In this document: in pieces, positions 9,403-17,505 of the stretch | Layout of the letters: each line of letters opens with the position of its first letter | Position numbering within the stretch: position 1 is the stretch's first letter | DNA from: Listeria fleischmannii subsp. fleischmannii LU2006-1 | GTDB taxonomy: Bacteria > Bacillota > Bacilli > Lactobacillales > Listeriaceae | DNA length: 64,000 nt | NCBI RefSeq assembly: GCF_000344175.1 | Contig: NZ_ALWW01000004.1 | Coordinates: forward strand, 116 to 64,115 | Direction: 5' to 3' | Program-made: the position numbers and the translations under genes | The notes under the pieces: generated by a model | What the model was told of the DNA's origin: nothing | Database searches by the model: none | What the model saw: only the letters and a program-made list of their open reading frames with translations

Positions 9403-10738
9403 ATGTCAAATTATACTAAAGAAGATATTTTCCGCTTCGCAGATGAACAAAATGTTAAATTTATTCGTTTACAGTTCACAGATATCCTAGGAATCATCAA
9501 AAACGTCGAGATTCCTGTTAGCCAATTGACGAAAGCATTGGATAATAAAATGATGTTTGATGGCTCATCCATTGAAGGTTTTGTTCGAATAGAAGAATCG
9601 GATATGTACCTTTTCCCCGACTTAGATACTTGGGTAGTATTCCCTTGGACAGCAGAAAAAGGAAAAGTAAGCGCGTATGATTTGTGATATTTATAATCCT
9701 GATATGACACCATTTTCAGGTGATCCACGAGCTAATTTAAAACGTGTACTCGCAGAAATGCATGAACTCGGCTTTACGGACTTTAATTTAGGACCAGAAC
9801 CTGAATTTTTCCTGTTTAAACTGGATGAAAATCGTAAACCGACACTCGAATTAAATGATTCCGGCGGTTATTTTGATTTAGCCCCTACTGATTTAGGCGA
9901 AAACTGTCGTCGTGATATTGTACTTGAACTTGAGGAGATGGGCTTTGAAATTGAAGCTTCCCACCATGAAGTGGCCCCAGGACAACATGAAATAGATTTC
10001 AAATATGAAGACGCCGTAACGGCGTGCGATAGTATTCAAACGTTCAAATTGGTCGTTAAAACGATTGCTAGAAAACATGGCCTACATGCTACTTTTATGC
10101 CTAAACCGCTTTTTGGTGTAAATGGTTCAGGTATGCACTTTAATATGTCGCTGTTTAAAGAGGGTGAAAATGCTTTCTACGATGAAAATGGTGAACTGCA
10201 ATTGAGTGAAACGGCGTATCAATTCTTGGCGGGGATGTTAAAACATGCTCGTGGTTATACAGCTGTTACTAACCCAACGATTAACTCTTACAAGCGTTTA
10301 GTCCCAGGGTATGAAGCTCCTTGTTACATTGCTTGGAGTGGTAAAAATCGTAGTCCGCTAGTTAGGGTTCCTAGCTCTCGCGGGTTAAGTACACGTCTTG
10401 AACTTCGTAGTGTTGATCCTTCTGCGAATCCATATCTTGCAATGGCTGTTCTCTTAAAAGCGGGACTTGATGGTGTGAAAAATAAATTAACGCCGCCTAC
10501 TCCAGTTGACCGTAATATTTATGGTATGGATGAAGAGGAACGTCATGAGGCTGGCATTTATGATTTACCTGAAAGCTTGAATCACGCCCTAATCGAACTA
10601 TCAAAAGATGATGCAGTTCGCGATGGTCTTGGTGAACATATCTATGAGCATTTTATTGAAGCAAAACAAATTGAATGTGATATGTTCCGTACGGCCGTTC
10701 ATCCGTGGGAACGTGATCAGTATTTAGAGATTTATTAA
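9403..10738 (+). pseudogene. glnA: Glutamine synthetase type I-alpha, frameshifted
   Basis: GlnA makes glutamine from glutamate, ammonia and ATP, and in Bacillales its feedback-inhibited form controls GlnR. The ATG at 9403 follows GGGAGGA. Frame one carries the beta-grasp domain and [15 protein letters not shown]; frame two carries the catalytic domain with [24 protein letters not shown], the [15 protein letters not shown] loop and [13 protein letters not shown]. One surplus A in GTAAGCG at 9669-9670 separates them. Removing it restores a 444-residue enzyme that reads [13 protein letters not shown] across the join. Loss of glnA would make the cell a glutamine auxotroph, so I read this as a probable sequence error. 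Confidence 0.88.
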
Positions 10739-10745
10739 TCCGAAG

Positions 10746-10778
10746 AGGCTGCCATGAAAATGGCAGCCTCAGCTTTTT
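10746..10778 (+). terminator. Terminator of glnRA
   Basis: An 11-bp stem (GAGGCTGCCAT with its complement, 10746-10770) is followed by a T-containing tail right after the glnA stop. Confidence 0.8.
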
Positions 10779-10828
10779 AAAAAAACTCAAAGTTTACGCA
10801 AAACAAAACGGCGCACGCCAAAATCAGG

Positions 10829-10941
10829 CTGTTGACAAATGGTGAGATTCTAGGCAGAGCCGAGTACCGAAGTGGAGCGTACTCGAGTACGTGAACCTCG
10901 GAACGGAGGCGCTAACAACGAAGATTGCCGTTTGTCAGCAG
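10829..10941. repeat. Intergenic imperfect palindromic element, possible structured RNA or MITE-like repeat
   Basis: In the 280-base gap between glnA and lexA, the arms at 10829-10842 (CTGTTGACAAATGG) and 10928-10941 (CCGTTTGTCAGCAG) are inverted repeats allowing G-U pairs. Inside lies the perfect 14-base palindrome CGTACTCGAGTACG (10878-10891) surrounded by further complementary GC-rich segments. The whole 113 bases could fold into one long branched hairpin. No ORF covers it and its base composition is richer in GC than its surroundings. It is flanked by two similar hairpins (GAGGCTGCC... and GAGGCTACC...). I recall similar GAGTACCGAAGTGGAGCGTAC-type motifs in intergenic repeats of Bacilli but cannot name a family. 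Confidence 0.55.
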
Positions 10942-10949
10942 TCCAGTCT

Positions 10950-10979
10950 GAGGCTACCCTGCATACGGTAGCCTCGTTA
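10950..10979. terminator. Second terminator-like hairpin between glnA and lexA
   Basis: A 9-bp stem GAGGCTACC/GGTAGCCTC (10950-10958, 10967-10975) has a weak T-rich tail. Its stem nearly repeats that of the glnA terminator 200 bases upstream, which suggests the palindromic element between them inserted into or duplicated terminator sequence. Confidence 0.5.
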
Positions 10980-10990
10980 TTTAGGATTAA

Positions 10991-11018
10991 AAAAAAAACC
11001 GCTTCGGCGGTTTTTTTT
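10991..11018. terminator. Terminator of lexA (bidirectional)
   Basis: A stem CCGC-TTCG-GCGG with flanking A7 and T8 tracts (10991-11018) ends at the lexA stop codon. It can terminate in both directions and uses a stable UUCG tetraloop. Confidence 0.9.
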
Positions 11019-11631
11019 AACGAATATCACGAAATAGGCCGATAACTTTACCTAAAATAGAAACATTGTTCAAAAGAATTGGTTCCATACTATCATTTTC
11101 GGGTTGTAAGCGGAAATGATTTTGTTCTTTAAAGAAACGTTTACATGTTGCTTCATCTTCTTCCGTCATCGCAACAACAATTTCACCATTTAACGCATTG
11201 CTTTGTTTCCGTACAATGACTTTATCCCCGTCTAAAATACCTGCATTAATCATACTTTCACCATCAATTTCAAGCATGAATATGTCGGTCTCACCTGCGG
11301 CCATACTTTCAGGAAGAGGAAAGTATTCATCAATATTTTCAATAGCAGTGATGGGCATTCCTGCCGTCACTTTCCCAATTAACGGGATATTAACAACGGC
11401 TGGTGCTGGTGCTTCATCTTCCATTGCTAAAATTTCAATGGCACGAGGTTTTGTTGGATCTCGTCTGATAAGTCCTTTTGCTTCTAAACGAGCAAGATGA
11501 CCATGGACTGTGGAACTAGAAGCTAATCCGACAGCTTCGCCGATTTCGCGAACAGAAGGTGGGTATCCTTTGTCTTTGACTTCAGATTTTATAAATTCAT
11601 ATATATCTTGTTGACGTTTTGATAATTTCAT
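11017..11631 (-). CDS. lexA: SOS repressor LexA
   Basis: LexA represses the DNA-damage regulon and cleaves itself when RecA is activated. The 204-residue protein has an N-terminal winged helix (residues 1-65, [23 protein letters not shown]), the Ala-Gly cleavage site in KVTAGMP near residue 90, the catalytic serine in DGESM (about residue 128) and the catalytic lysine in the ATCKRFF segment. It is transcribed away from yneA. LexA boxes in the shared 150-base region, one over its own -35 box, indicate autorepression. Confidence 0.97.
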   Translation of the reverse strand: MKLSKRQQDIYEFIKSEVKDKGYPPSVREIGEAVGLASSSTVHGHLARLEAKGLIRRDPTKPRAIEILAMEDEAPAPAVVNIPLIGKVTAGMPITAIENIDEYFPLPESMAAGETDIFMLEIDGESMINAGILDGDKVIVRKQSNALNGEIVVAMTEEDEATCKRFFKEQNHFRLQPENDSMEPILLNNVSILGKVIGLFRDIR

Positions 11632-11665
11632 GGTTTCACCCCGTTATTAATTAGTTGATACATTT

Positions 11666-11766
11666 AGTATAGCAAATGTTTTTTTGATATGCAAACAAAG
11701 GTTCGTTTTTTTATTGACAAAATCGAACGTTCGTTCTATAATGTAATTAAAGCGAACGTACATTCC
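11666..11766. promoter_or_regulatory. Divergent lexA/yneA promoters with three LexA boxes
   Basis: Three matches to the Gram-positive LexA box CGAACNNNNGTTCG are visible. CAAACAAAGGTTCG (11692-11705) covers the lexA -35. CGAACGTTCGTTCT (11724-11737) sits between the yneA -35 TTGACA (11714-11719) and -10 TATAAT (11737-11742), which are spaced by 17 bases. A weaker CGAACGTACATTCC is at 11753-11766. The lexA promoter reads TTGCAT (11689-11694, minus) and TATACT (11666-11671, minus). Both genes should be repressed by LexA. Confidence 0.88.
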
Positions 11767-11781
11767 GTTGGAGGGGATTTT

Positions 11782-12111
11782 ATGACTTTGAAATTAATTT
11801 GGGATAAATATTATATTGCGATTATTTTTGTCGTTGCTTCTGTACTTATGGGCCTTACATTGCTTTTTTATACGAGTGCGACAAATGAAAATAAATACTC
11901 AAAAATTGATGTGAATTCTGGAGACTCTTTATGGGTATTAGCAGATGAACATGCCGCAAAAGCAAATATGGATAAAGCGACTTTTATTAAATGGGTAGAA
12001 AAAGAGAATCATATTAATGATGGAGCTTTAAAAGCAGGGGATGAAATCGTCATACCCGTGAAAAAAAATCAGATTAACCAAGATTCTTCTATACAATTAG
12101 CCAACGAGTAA
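11782..12111 (+). CDS. yneA: SOS cell-division inhibitor YneA
   Basis: YneA delays septation during the SOS response. I take ATG 11782, five bases after GGAGGGG, because the longer frame would begin inside the promoter and LexA boxes. The 109 residues comprise a short cytoplasmic tail, one membrane helix (YYIAIIFVVASVLMGLTLLF, about residues 10-29) and a LysM-like extracytoplasmic domain (VNSGDSLWVLADEHAAK ... LKAGDEIVIPV). Size, divergent position next to lexA and the LexA box in its promoter all fit the family. Confidence 0.92.
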   Translation: MTLKLIWDKYYIAIIFVVASVLMGLTLLFYTSATNENKYSKIDVNSGDSLWVLADEHAAKANMDKATFIKWVEKENHINDGALKAGDEIVIPVKKNQINQDSSIQLANE

Positions 12112-12189
12112 TTTCAGGCTTTTGATCAACTGATTTTCATCCTTTATGTTATAATGATGGTAACTATATTAAGGAATAGGATGAAAAAA

Positions 12190-12416
12190 ATGCTAGAAAA
12201 AGAAAAAATCAATCGGATTAATGAACTTTCCCGCAAAAAGAAAGCAGAGGCTTAACTGCGGATGAAAAAATAGAACAAGAAATTTTAAGAAAAGAGTATT
12301 TAAAGTCATTTCGTTCACACATGAAAGGAACGATTTTGAATACAACCATTTTAGATCCAAAAGGTAATGACATTACACCTTCGAAAGTAAAGCAAATGCG
12401 CAAAAAAAGAAAATAA
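12190..12416 (+). pseudogene. ynzC: DUF896 protein YnzC, frameshifted
   Basis: This small cytoplasmic protein belongs to DUF896 (YnzC), normally about 75-80 residues with a two-helix N-terminal hairpin; in B. subtilis it lies in the SOS yneA operon. The frame MLEKEKINRINELSRKKKAE meets a TAA after codon 20. Adding one G at 12249-12250 restores GLTADEKIEQEILRKEYLKS and the typical ending DPKGNDITPSKVKQM. The result is 75 residues. The missing base again falls in a GGGCTTA context, as in glnR. An in-frame ATG at 12181 is possible but has poorer spacing. Function is unknown. Confidence 0.82.
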
Positions 12417-12545
12417 ATGCCTAAAATGAGCATAAATGAACAAACGAACAATAAATTTGATCATTTATGCTTTTTTGGTTGTGTAATTTATCTTTTAGGC
12501 ATAAAATGGAGGTAGTTGAAATTTAATCAAGAGAGGATGTTTCAT

Positions 12546-14543
12546 TTGTTCGATAAAACAGATCAATTAGCGATTAATACAATTCGTACCCTATCCATGG
12601 ATGCCATTCAAAAAGCAAATTCTGGTCATCCAGGGTTACCAATGGGTGCTGCACCTATGGCTTATACATTATGGTCCCAAGTTTTAAATGCTAATCCAGC
12701 AAATTCTCACTGGTTTAACCGTGATCGATTCGTACTTTCTGCTGGGCATGGTTCAATGCTTTTATATAGCTTGCTTCATTTAAGTGGTTACAAGCTAAGT
12801 ATAGAGGATTTAAAAAACTTCCGTCAGTGGGAGAGCAAAACGCCTGGACATCCTGAATATCGTTATACAGACGGTGTTGATGCAACAACTGGTCCACTTG
12901 GACAAGGAATTGCAATGGCAGTTGGGATGGCAATGGCGGAACGCCACTTAGAGGCACTATATAACCGAGATGATTTTAAAGTTGTCGATCACTATACATA
13001 TGCCCTATGTGGTGATGGCGATTTAATGGAAGGTGTTTCTGCTGAGGCAGCAAGTCTTGCTGGACATCAACAACTAGGACGTCTTATCTTGCTTTATGAT
13101 TCTAATGATATTTCTCTAGATGGCGATTTAGATAAGTCATTTTCTGAAAATGTAAAAAATCGTTTTGAAAGTTACGGCTGGGAACATTTACTTGTAAAGG
13201 ATGGGAATGATACAGCTGAAATTTTAGCGGCGATTGAAAAAGCGAAGCAAAATACATCGCAACCGACTATGATTGAAGTTAAAACAGTTATTGGATTTGG
13301 AGCGCCAAATGCAGGAACTAGTAAAGTGCACGGAGCTCCTCTAGGTGCTGATGGTGTGAAGGCTGCAAAAGCTGCATATGGCTGGGAATACGAAGAAGAT
13401 TTTTATGTGCCTAATGAAGTGTACGAACGTTTTGGAGAAACGATTGCAAAACGGGGAGCGCAAGCTGAAAAAGCTTGGTCAGACATGTTTGTTTCTTATA
13501 AAGCAAATTATCCTGAGCTCGCTAAACAGTTAGAAGAAAGTTTAGATGGTAAGTTGCCTTCTGGTTTTGCAGATAAATTGCCTCATTATGAAGTAGGCGA
13601 TAAAGCTTTAGCAAGTCGTGCGACAAGTGGTGAGGCTATTAATGTACTTGCTGAAACATTACCGCAGTTGTTCGGTGGCTCAGCAGATCTTGCTGGCTCT
13701 AATAATACAACCATCAAAACAGATGGCGAATTTACAAAAGATGCGCCAAAAGAACGTAACATCTGGTTTGGTGTGCGGGAATTTGCAATGGGAGCTGCCC
13801 TAAACGGGATGGCTTTACATGAAGGTTTGAAGGTTTACGGAGGGACATTCTTCGTATTTTCAGATTATCTACGTGCTTCTATTCGTTTAGCAGCTATTCA
13901 ACATTTACCTGTCACTTACGTTTTAACCCATGATAGTATTGCAGTTGGAGAAGACGGACCAACACATGAACCAGTTGAGCAACTTGCTTCACTTCGCGCG
14001 ATGCCTGGGTTATCTGTCCTTCGTCCTGCGGATGGTAATGAAGTGAATGCGGCATGGAAAATTGCTATTGAAGCAACCAATAAACCGCATGCTTTAGTTC
14101 TAACACGTCAAGGTTTACCAGTTTTACTAAACAGTAGTAAACTTGCAGAAGATGGGGTTCGTAAAGGAGCTTACGTTCTTTCAAAAGCGAAAAAAGATGT
14201 TCCCGATGCTATTTTATTAGCAAGTGGTTCAGAAGTTCATTTAGCTGTTACGGCTCAGCAAAAATTAGCTGATAAAGGAATCGATGTTTCCGTTGTTTCT
14301 GTACCTTCATTTGATTTATTTGAAGAGCAAACAGCAGAATATAAAGAAAGCGTCCTTCCAAATGCGGTTCGTAAACGTGTTGCTGTTGAAATGGGAGCAA
14401 GCTTTGGTTGGGAAAGATATACAGGTCTTGACGGAAAAGTAATTGGCATTGATAAGTTTGGTGCTTCTGCTCCAGGCGAAACAATTATTGAAAACTATGG
14501 TTTTACTGTAGAAAATGTTGTTCAAACTGTAGAAAGTTTATAA
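12546..14543 (+). CDS. tkt: Transketolase
   Basis: Transketolase moves two-carbon units between sugar phosphates in the pentose phosphate pathway, using thiamine diphosphate. Visible motifs are [16 protein letters not shown] near the N-terminus, the ThDP-binding [19 protein letters not shown], the pyrimidine-domain [10 protein letters not shown], and [21 protein letters not shown] choose TTG 12546 ([17 protein letters not shown], 665 residues) because AGAGAGGA lies at proper distance; an in-frame TTG at 12516 sits too close to GGAGG. The gene follows ynzC as in other Bacillales and ends at a strong hairpin. Confidence 0.95.
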   Translation: MFDKTDQLAINTIRTLSMDAIQKANSGHPGLPMGAAPMAYTLWSQVLNANPANSHWFNRDRFVLSAGHGSMLLYSLLHLSGYKLSIEDLKNFRQWESKTPGHPEYRYTDGVDATTGPLGQGIAMAVGMAMAERHLEALYNRDDFKVVDHYTYALCGDGDLMEGVSAEAASLAGHQQLGRLILLYDSNDISLDGDLDKSFSENVKNRFESYGWEHLLVKDGNDTAEILAAIEKAKQNTSQPTMIEVKTVIGFGAPNAGTSKVHGAPLGADGVKAAKAAYGWEYEEDFYVPNEVYERFGETIAKRGAQAEKAWSDMFVSYKANYPELAKQLEESLDGKLPSGFADKLPHYEVGDKALASRATSGEAINVLAETLPQLFGGSADLAGSNNTTIKTDGEFTKDAPKERNIWFGVREFAMGAALNGMALHEGLKVYGGTFFVFSDYLRASIRLAAIQHLPVTYVLTHDSIAVGEDGPTHEPVEQLASLRAMPGLSVLRPADGNEVNAAWKIAIEATNKPHALVLTRQGLPVLLNSSKLAEDGVRKGAYVLSKAKKDVPDAILLASGSEVHLAVTAQQKLADKGIDVSVVSVPSFDLFEEQTAEYKESVLPNAVRKRVAVEMGASFGWERYTGLDGKVIGIDKFGASAPGETIIENYGFTVENVVQTVESL

Positions 14544-14550
14544 TTTAAAG

Positions 14551-14586
14551 AGTGGATATTCTAAATTAGAATATCCGCTTTTTTCT
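14551..14586 (+). terminator. Terminator of tkt
   Basis: A long AT-rich stem (AGTGGATATTCTA with its near-complement, 14551-14579) is followed by six T. Confidence 0.85.
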
Positions 14587-14666
14587 TTTGTAAAAAAGAG
14601 TTGTTTGTAAAGCGCAAATCAAGTACAATAAAGAAGGTATATTCGTTCAAGGAGGAGAAAGAAACT

Positions 14667-14912
14667 ATGTGGATTTACATTCTTGTTGGTCTTGTTTGTT
14701 TGCTTGCAGGACTAGCTGGTGGCTTCTTTATCGCAAGACGCTACATGATGAGTTATTTAAAAAACAACCCGCCTATCAATGAGCAAATGTTGCAAATGAT
14801 GATGGCACAAATGGGACAAAAACCGTCTCAAAAGAAAATCAATCAAATGATGAGTGCGATGAATAAACAAACAGAAAAAGAAACAGGGAAAAAGAAAAAA
14901 AAAATAACCTGA
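14667..14912 (+). CDS. yneF: UPF0154 membrane protein YneF
   Basis: YneF is an 81-residue protein with one N-terminal membrane helix ([19 protein letters not shown], residues 3-21) followed by a basic, Met/Gln-rich cytoplasmic part that includes the family's [18 protein letters not shown]. It ends in a lysine stretch. The family is found throughout Firmicutes and often follows tkt; its job is unknown. The ATG at 14667 follows GGAGGAG. It is the last gene on the left block before the rearrangement junction discussed in the findings. Confidence 0.93.
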   Translation: MWIYILVGLVCLLAGLAGGFFIARRYMMSYLKNNPPINEQMLQMMMAQMGQKPSQKKINQMMSAMNKQTEKETGKKKKKIT

Positions 14913-14956
14913 AACATTTTTTGTTAACGAATTTCATTTTTTGAGAATATAAAGAT

Positions 14957-14994
14957 CGTCCTTTTGATTACATAGTATGAGAAAGGACGTTTTT
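14957..14994 (+). terminator. Terminator after yneF
   Basis: A perfect 8-bp stem CGTCCTTT/AAAGGACG (14957-14964, 14982-14989) is followed by T5. It separates yneF from the hypothetical gene at 15016. Confidence 0.7.
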
Positions 14995-15015
14995 ATATGG
15001 AAAGAGGGACCTAAC

Positions 15016-15447
15016 ATGAATCAGGAAAAAGCAGCTTTAATTTTGGAGCGCAGTTTAAAAAGGCTTGAGTCAGAAGTGGAGCAAACACTTTCTGGCTATG
15101 TAACACCTTTTTTAGGTGAGAACTCGGAGAATAGGCTGAAACTCGGCTATTTAATGTTATTTTCGACGCGTTTTCTGCGTGATGTAAGAAAAAATGGTGT
15201 GATACGGTTACTCTTAGATGAGGAGCTAGAAAATGGTCGTAATAAGCGAGTACTTGGACTTTTGGGGCAGCAATTTGTGGCGGAGAATGAGGCGGACGTA
15301 AGGAGGTTGGAACTGGTGGAGCAGGACGGGGAGTCTAATTTTATTTCAAAAGATTTAGGGCAGTATTCTTTAGAAGAGCTTCATCAACTGGCACTTGATT
15401 TGCAACTTCTGGTTGTGGCTGAAAAGCTTAGTGACAAAAGATTTTGA
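15016..15447 (+). CDS. Hypothetical protein, 143 residues
   Basis: I do not recognise this protein. It is soluble, acidic and mostly helical by composition, rich in Leu, Glu and Arg. It has no signal peptide, membrane helix, cysteine cluster or nucleotide motif. The N-terminal half (ALILERSLKRLESEVEQTL) looks amphipathic and possibly coiled. I prefer ATG 15016, eight bases after AAAGAGGGA, to an in-frame ATG at 14977 that lies within the preceding terminator. It sits at the edge of the yneF block and is followed by the attenuator of the ABC exporter. It is not SirA, which occupies a nearby slot in B. subtilis but looks different. Confidence 0.7.
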   Translation: MNQEKAALILERSLKRLESEVEQTLSGYVTPFLGENSENRLKLGYLMLFSTRFLRDVRKNGVIRLLLDEELENGRNKRVLGLLGQQFVAENEADVRRLELVEQDGESNFISKDLGQYSLEELHQLALDLQLLVVAEKLSDKRF

Positions 15448-15533
15448 ATTTATCTAAAAAAGTAGTTGTAATTTATTTCCAGATATTGTAAAATGTAAGC
15501 GTTGCATAAATTTTATTAAAGGAGGTATGCGAG

Positions 15534-15626
15534 ATGCGTAAATATGTAGAAAAATCATTATTGCTTAAAATTTCATTATTTGTGTTGCTCCGTACCGATT
15601 CTTTAACTGAAAAGGGGATTTATTAA
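15534..15626 (+). CDS. 30-residue leader peptide upstream of ABC exporter (BmrB-like attenuator ORF)
   Basis: A 31-codon ORF (MRKYVEKSLLLKISLFVLL... ending GIY) begins seven bases after a near-perfect AAAGGAGG ribosome-binding site at 15518-15525, stronger than that of most genes around it. It ends 55 bases before a terminator hairpin that precedes a heterodimeric multidrug ABC exporter. In B. subtilis the homologous bmrCD exporter is preceded by the leader peptide gene bmrB, whose stalled translation prevents termination. The same arrangement here suggests ribosome-mediated attenuation by translation inhibitors. The peptide's own sequence is hydrophobic and not recognisably like BmrB. Confidence 0.68.
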   Translation: MRKYVEKSLLLKISLFVLLRTDSLTEKGIY

Positions 15627-15681
15627 CCTCTCTTGTTGGCTTTGTGCGCGGAAAATAGATGGCAAATAATTCATTTTAAGT

Positions 15682-15714
15682 AATAATGGGCAGAAAAGTG
15701 GTCCATTATTTTTT
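15682..15714 (+). terminator. Attenuator terminator before the ABC exporter
   Basis: An 8-bp stem AATAATGG/CCATTATT (15682-15689, 15703-15710) continues into T6. It lies between the leader ORF and the exporter's TTG start, so basal transcripts should end here. Confidence 0.7.
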
Positions 15715-15747
15715 GTTGTCTAAAAAGGGAAAAGGAGGGGTTGCCGC

Positions 15748-17505
15748 TTGAAGATTTTTAGGGATTTGGGATGGTTTTTTAAAGAACGAAAGATGTATTA
15801 TATTTTTGGAGTAGCGATTTTGTTTGTGATTGCTCTTTTGCAATTAGTGCCACCATTTGTGATTGGGAAGGTCGTAGATGCGATTACAGCTGAGTCGCTT
15901 ACGAAAGAGGCGCTTATCAAATGGATTGTGATTTTATCTGTGGTGGCAGTTGTCACTTATCTGGGCAGATATGTATGGCGTGTTTTGATTTTCGGATCGG
16001 ATAATAAGTTACAAAGAACATTGCGACTTCGTTTATTTGAACATTTGACTAAAATGTCGCCGTTTTTCTTTCAGCGTTACCGGACAGGAGATTTAATGGC
16101 GCATGCGACAAATGATATAGCGGCTGTTCAGCAAGTTGCAGGAATTGGCGTGCTTACACTCGCTGATTCTGTTCTTACAGGAAGTTCGGTTATTTTAATG
16201 ATGGCAATTAGCATTGATTGGCGCTTAACTTTAATAGCTTTACTGCCCATGCCAATCATGGTTGTCGGAACTTCAATTTTAGGTAAAAAATTACATGAAC
16301 GCTTTCATAGTGCCCAGCGCTCATTTTCAAAACTAAATGACAAAACGCAAGAAAGTATTTCCGGTATTAAAGTAACACGAACATTCGGGCAAGAAAAAGA
16401 AGACATTCTTGATTTTTCCAAACAAACGAGCAATGTTGTCAAGAAAAATGTTGCAGTTGCAAGAGTGGATGCGATGTTTGATCCGATGATTTCCATTGTA
16501 GTTAGCATTTCGTTTGTACTTGCAATTGGCTTTGGTTCCAAGTTTGTTGTAGAAGGAACGCTCACAATTGGGCAAGTTATCGCCTTTGTTAACTATTTAT
16601 TTTTACTCATTTGGCCCATGTTAGCTTTCGGATTTTTATACAATATTATTCAACGAGGAAGCGCATCATATGATCGAATTACAAAATTATTGCAAGAAAA
16701 AGAAGATGTGGTTAATCACGAAAATGCTCTTTCTACGACGCCTAGTGGTGCTCTTTGCGTCCGTATTCATCAGTTCACTTATCCGGATGAAAAAGAGCCA
16801 ATTTTAGAGAATGTAGACTTCAAAATAAATGCAGGTGAAACGCTTGGAATTGTGGGGCGTACAGGAGCAGGTAAAACAACGCTTTTAAAACTGTTACTAC
16901 GTGAATATGATGACTACGAAGGCGAAATTTCGTTTGGCGGCGTCAAAATTCAAGATTACGAAACAGCATCGCTTCGCAGCGCAATTGGCTACGTGCCACA
17001 AGACCAATTTTTATTTTCGACTACAATCTTAGACAATATCCGTTTTGGCGTACCAGAAAAAACGCTAGAAGAAGTGGTGGCTACTGCACAAACCGTCGCT
17101 GTCCATGAAGATATTGAAGGCTTTCCAAAGGGCTATCAAACGATTGTTGGTGAGCGAGGCGTATCGCTTTCTGGTGGACAAAAGCAAAGGCTTGCCATTG
17201 CTAGAGCATTAATAATGAATCCTGAACTGCTCATCCTAGATGATGCTCTATCAGCGGTCGATGCTAAAACAGAAGAACGAATTTTAGAAAATTTAAAAAC
17301 AAGCCGTGCTGAAAAAACGACCATCATTAGTGCCCATCGATTAAGTTCTGTGGAACATGCGAATTTGATTATTGTCATTGATAAAGGTCAAATCGTCGAA
17401 CGAGGAACGCATCAAGAGCTGCTTTCAGAAAATGGATGGTATGCTGAGATGTACCGAGAACAGCAACTTGAGGAACATTTAGAAGGGGGTGATGGACGTG
17501 AATGA
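15748..17505 (+). CDS. Heterodimeric multidrug ABC exporter subunit, BmrC/YheI-like
   Basis: This 585-residue half-transporter has six membrane helices (residues about 15-300) and a nucleotide-binding domain. The domain shows Walker A GRTGAGKTT, signature LSGGQKQR, Walker B LLILDDALSAVD and the H-loop SAHRLS. The residue after Walker B is Asp where the catalytic Glu is usual, so this subunit probably supplies the degenerate ATP site, as in BmrC, LmrC and TM287. Length and the opening LGWFFK match BmrC. The TTG start at 15748 follows GGAGGGG. It overlaps its partner by 14 bases. Leader ORF and terminator upstream suggest antibiotic-inducible expression. Confidence 0.88.
   Translation: MKIFRDLGWFFKERKMYYIFGVAILFVIALLQLVPPFVIGKVVDAITAESLTKEALIKWIVILSVVAVVTYLGRYVWRVLIFGSDNKLQRTLRLRLFEHLTKMSPFFFQRYRTGDLMAHATNDIAAVQQVAGIGVLTLADSVLTGSSVILMMAISIDWRLTLIALLPMPIMVVGTSILGKKLHERFHSAQRSFSKLNDKTQESISGIKVTRTFGQEKEDILDFSKQTSNVVKKNVAVARVDAMFDPMISIVVSISFVLAIGFGSKFVVEGTLTIGQVIAFVNYLFLLIWPMLAFGFLYNIIQRGSASYDRITKLLQEKEDVVNHENALSTTPSGALCVRIHQFTYPDEKEPILENVDFKINAGETLGIVGRTGAGKTTLLKLLLREYDDYEGEISFGGVKIQDYETASLRSAIGYVPQDQFLFSTTILDNIRFGVPEKTLEEVVATAQTVAVHEDIEGFPKGYQTIVGERGVSLSGGQKQRLAIARALIMNPELLILDDALSAVDAKTEERILENLKTSRAEKTTIISAHRLSSVEHANLIIVIDKGQIVERGTHQELLSENGWYAEMYREQQLEEHLEGGDGRE

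Noticed and set aside
9403-10738. Programmed ribosomal frameshifting in glnA
   Set aside because: The break is at GTAAGCG, which is not a slippery heptamer, and there is no downstream pseudoknot that I can see. A one-base error explains it better.
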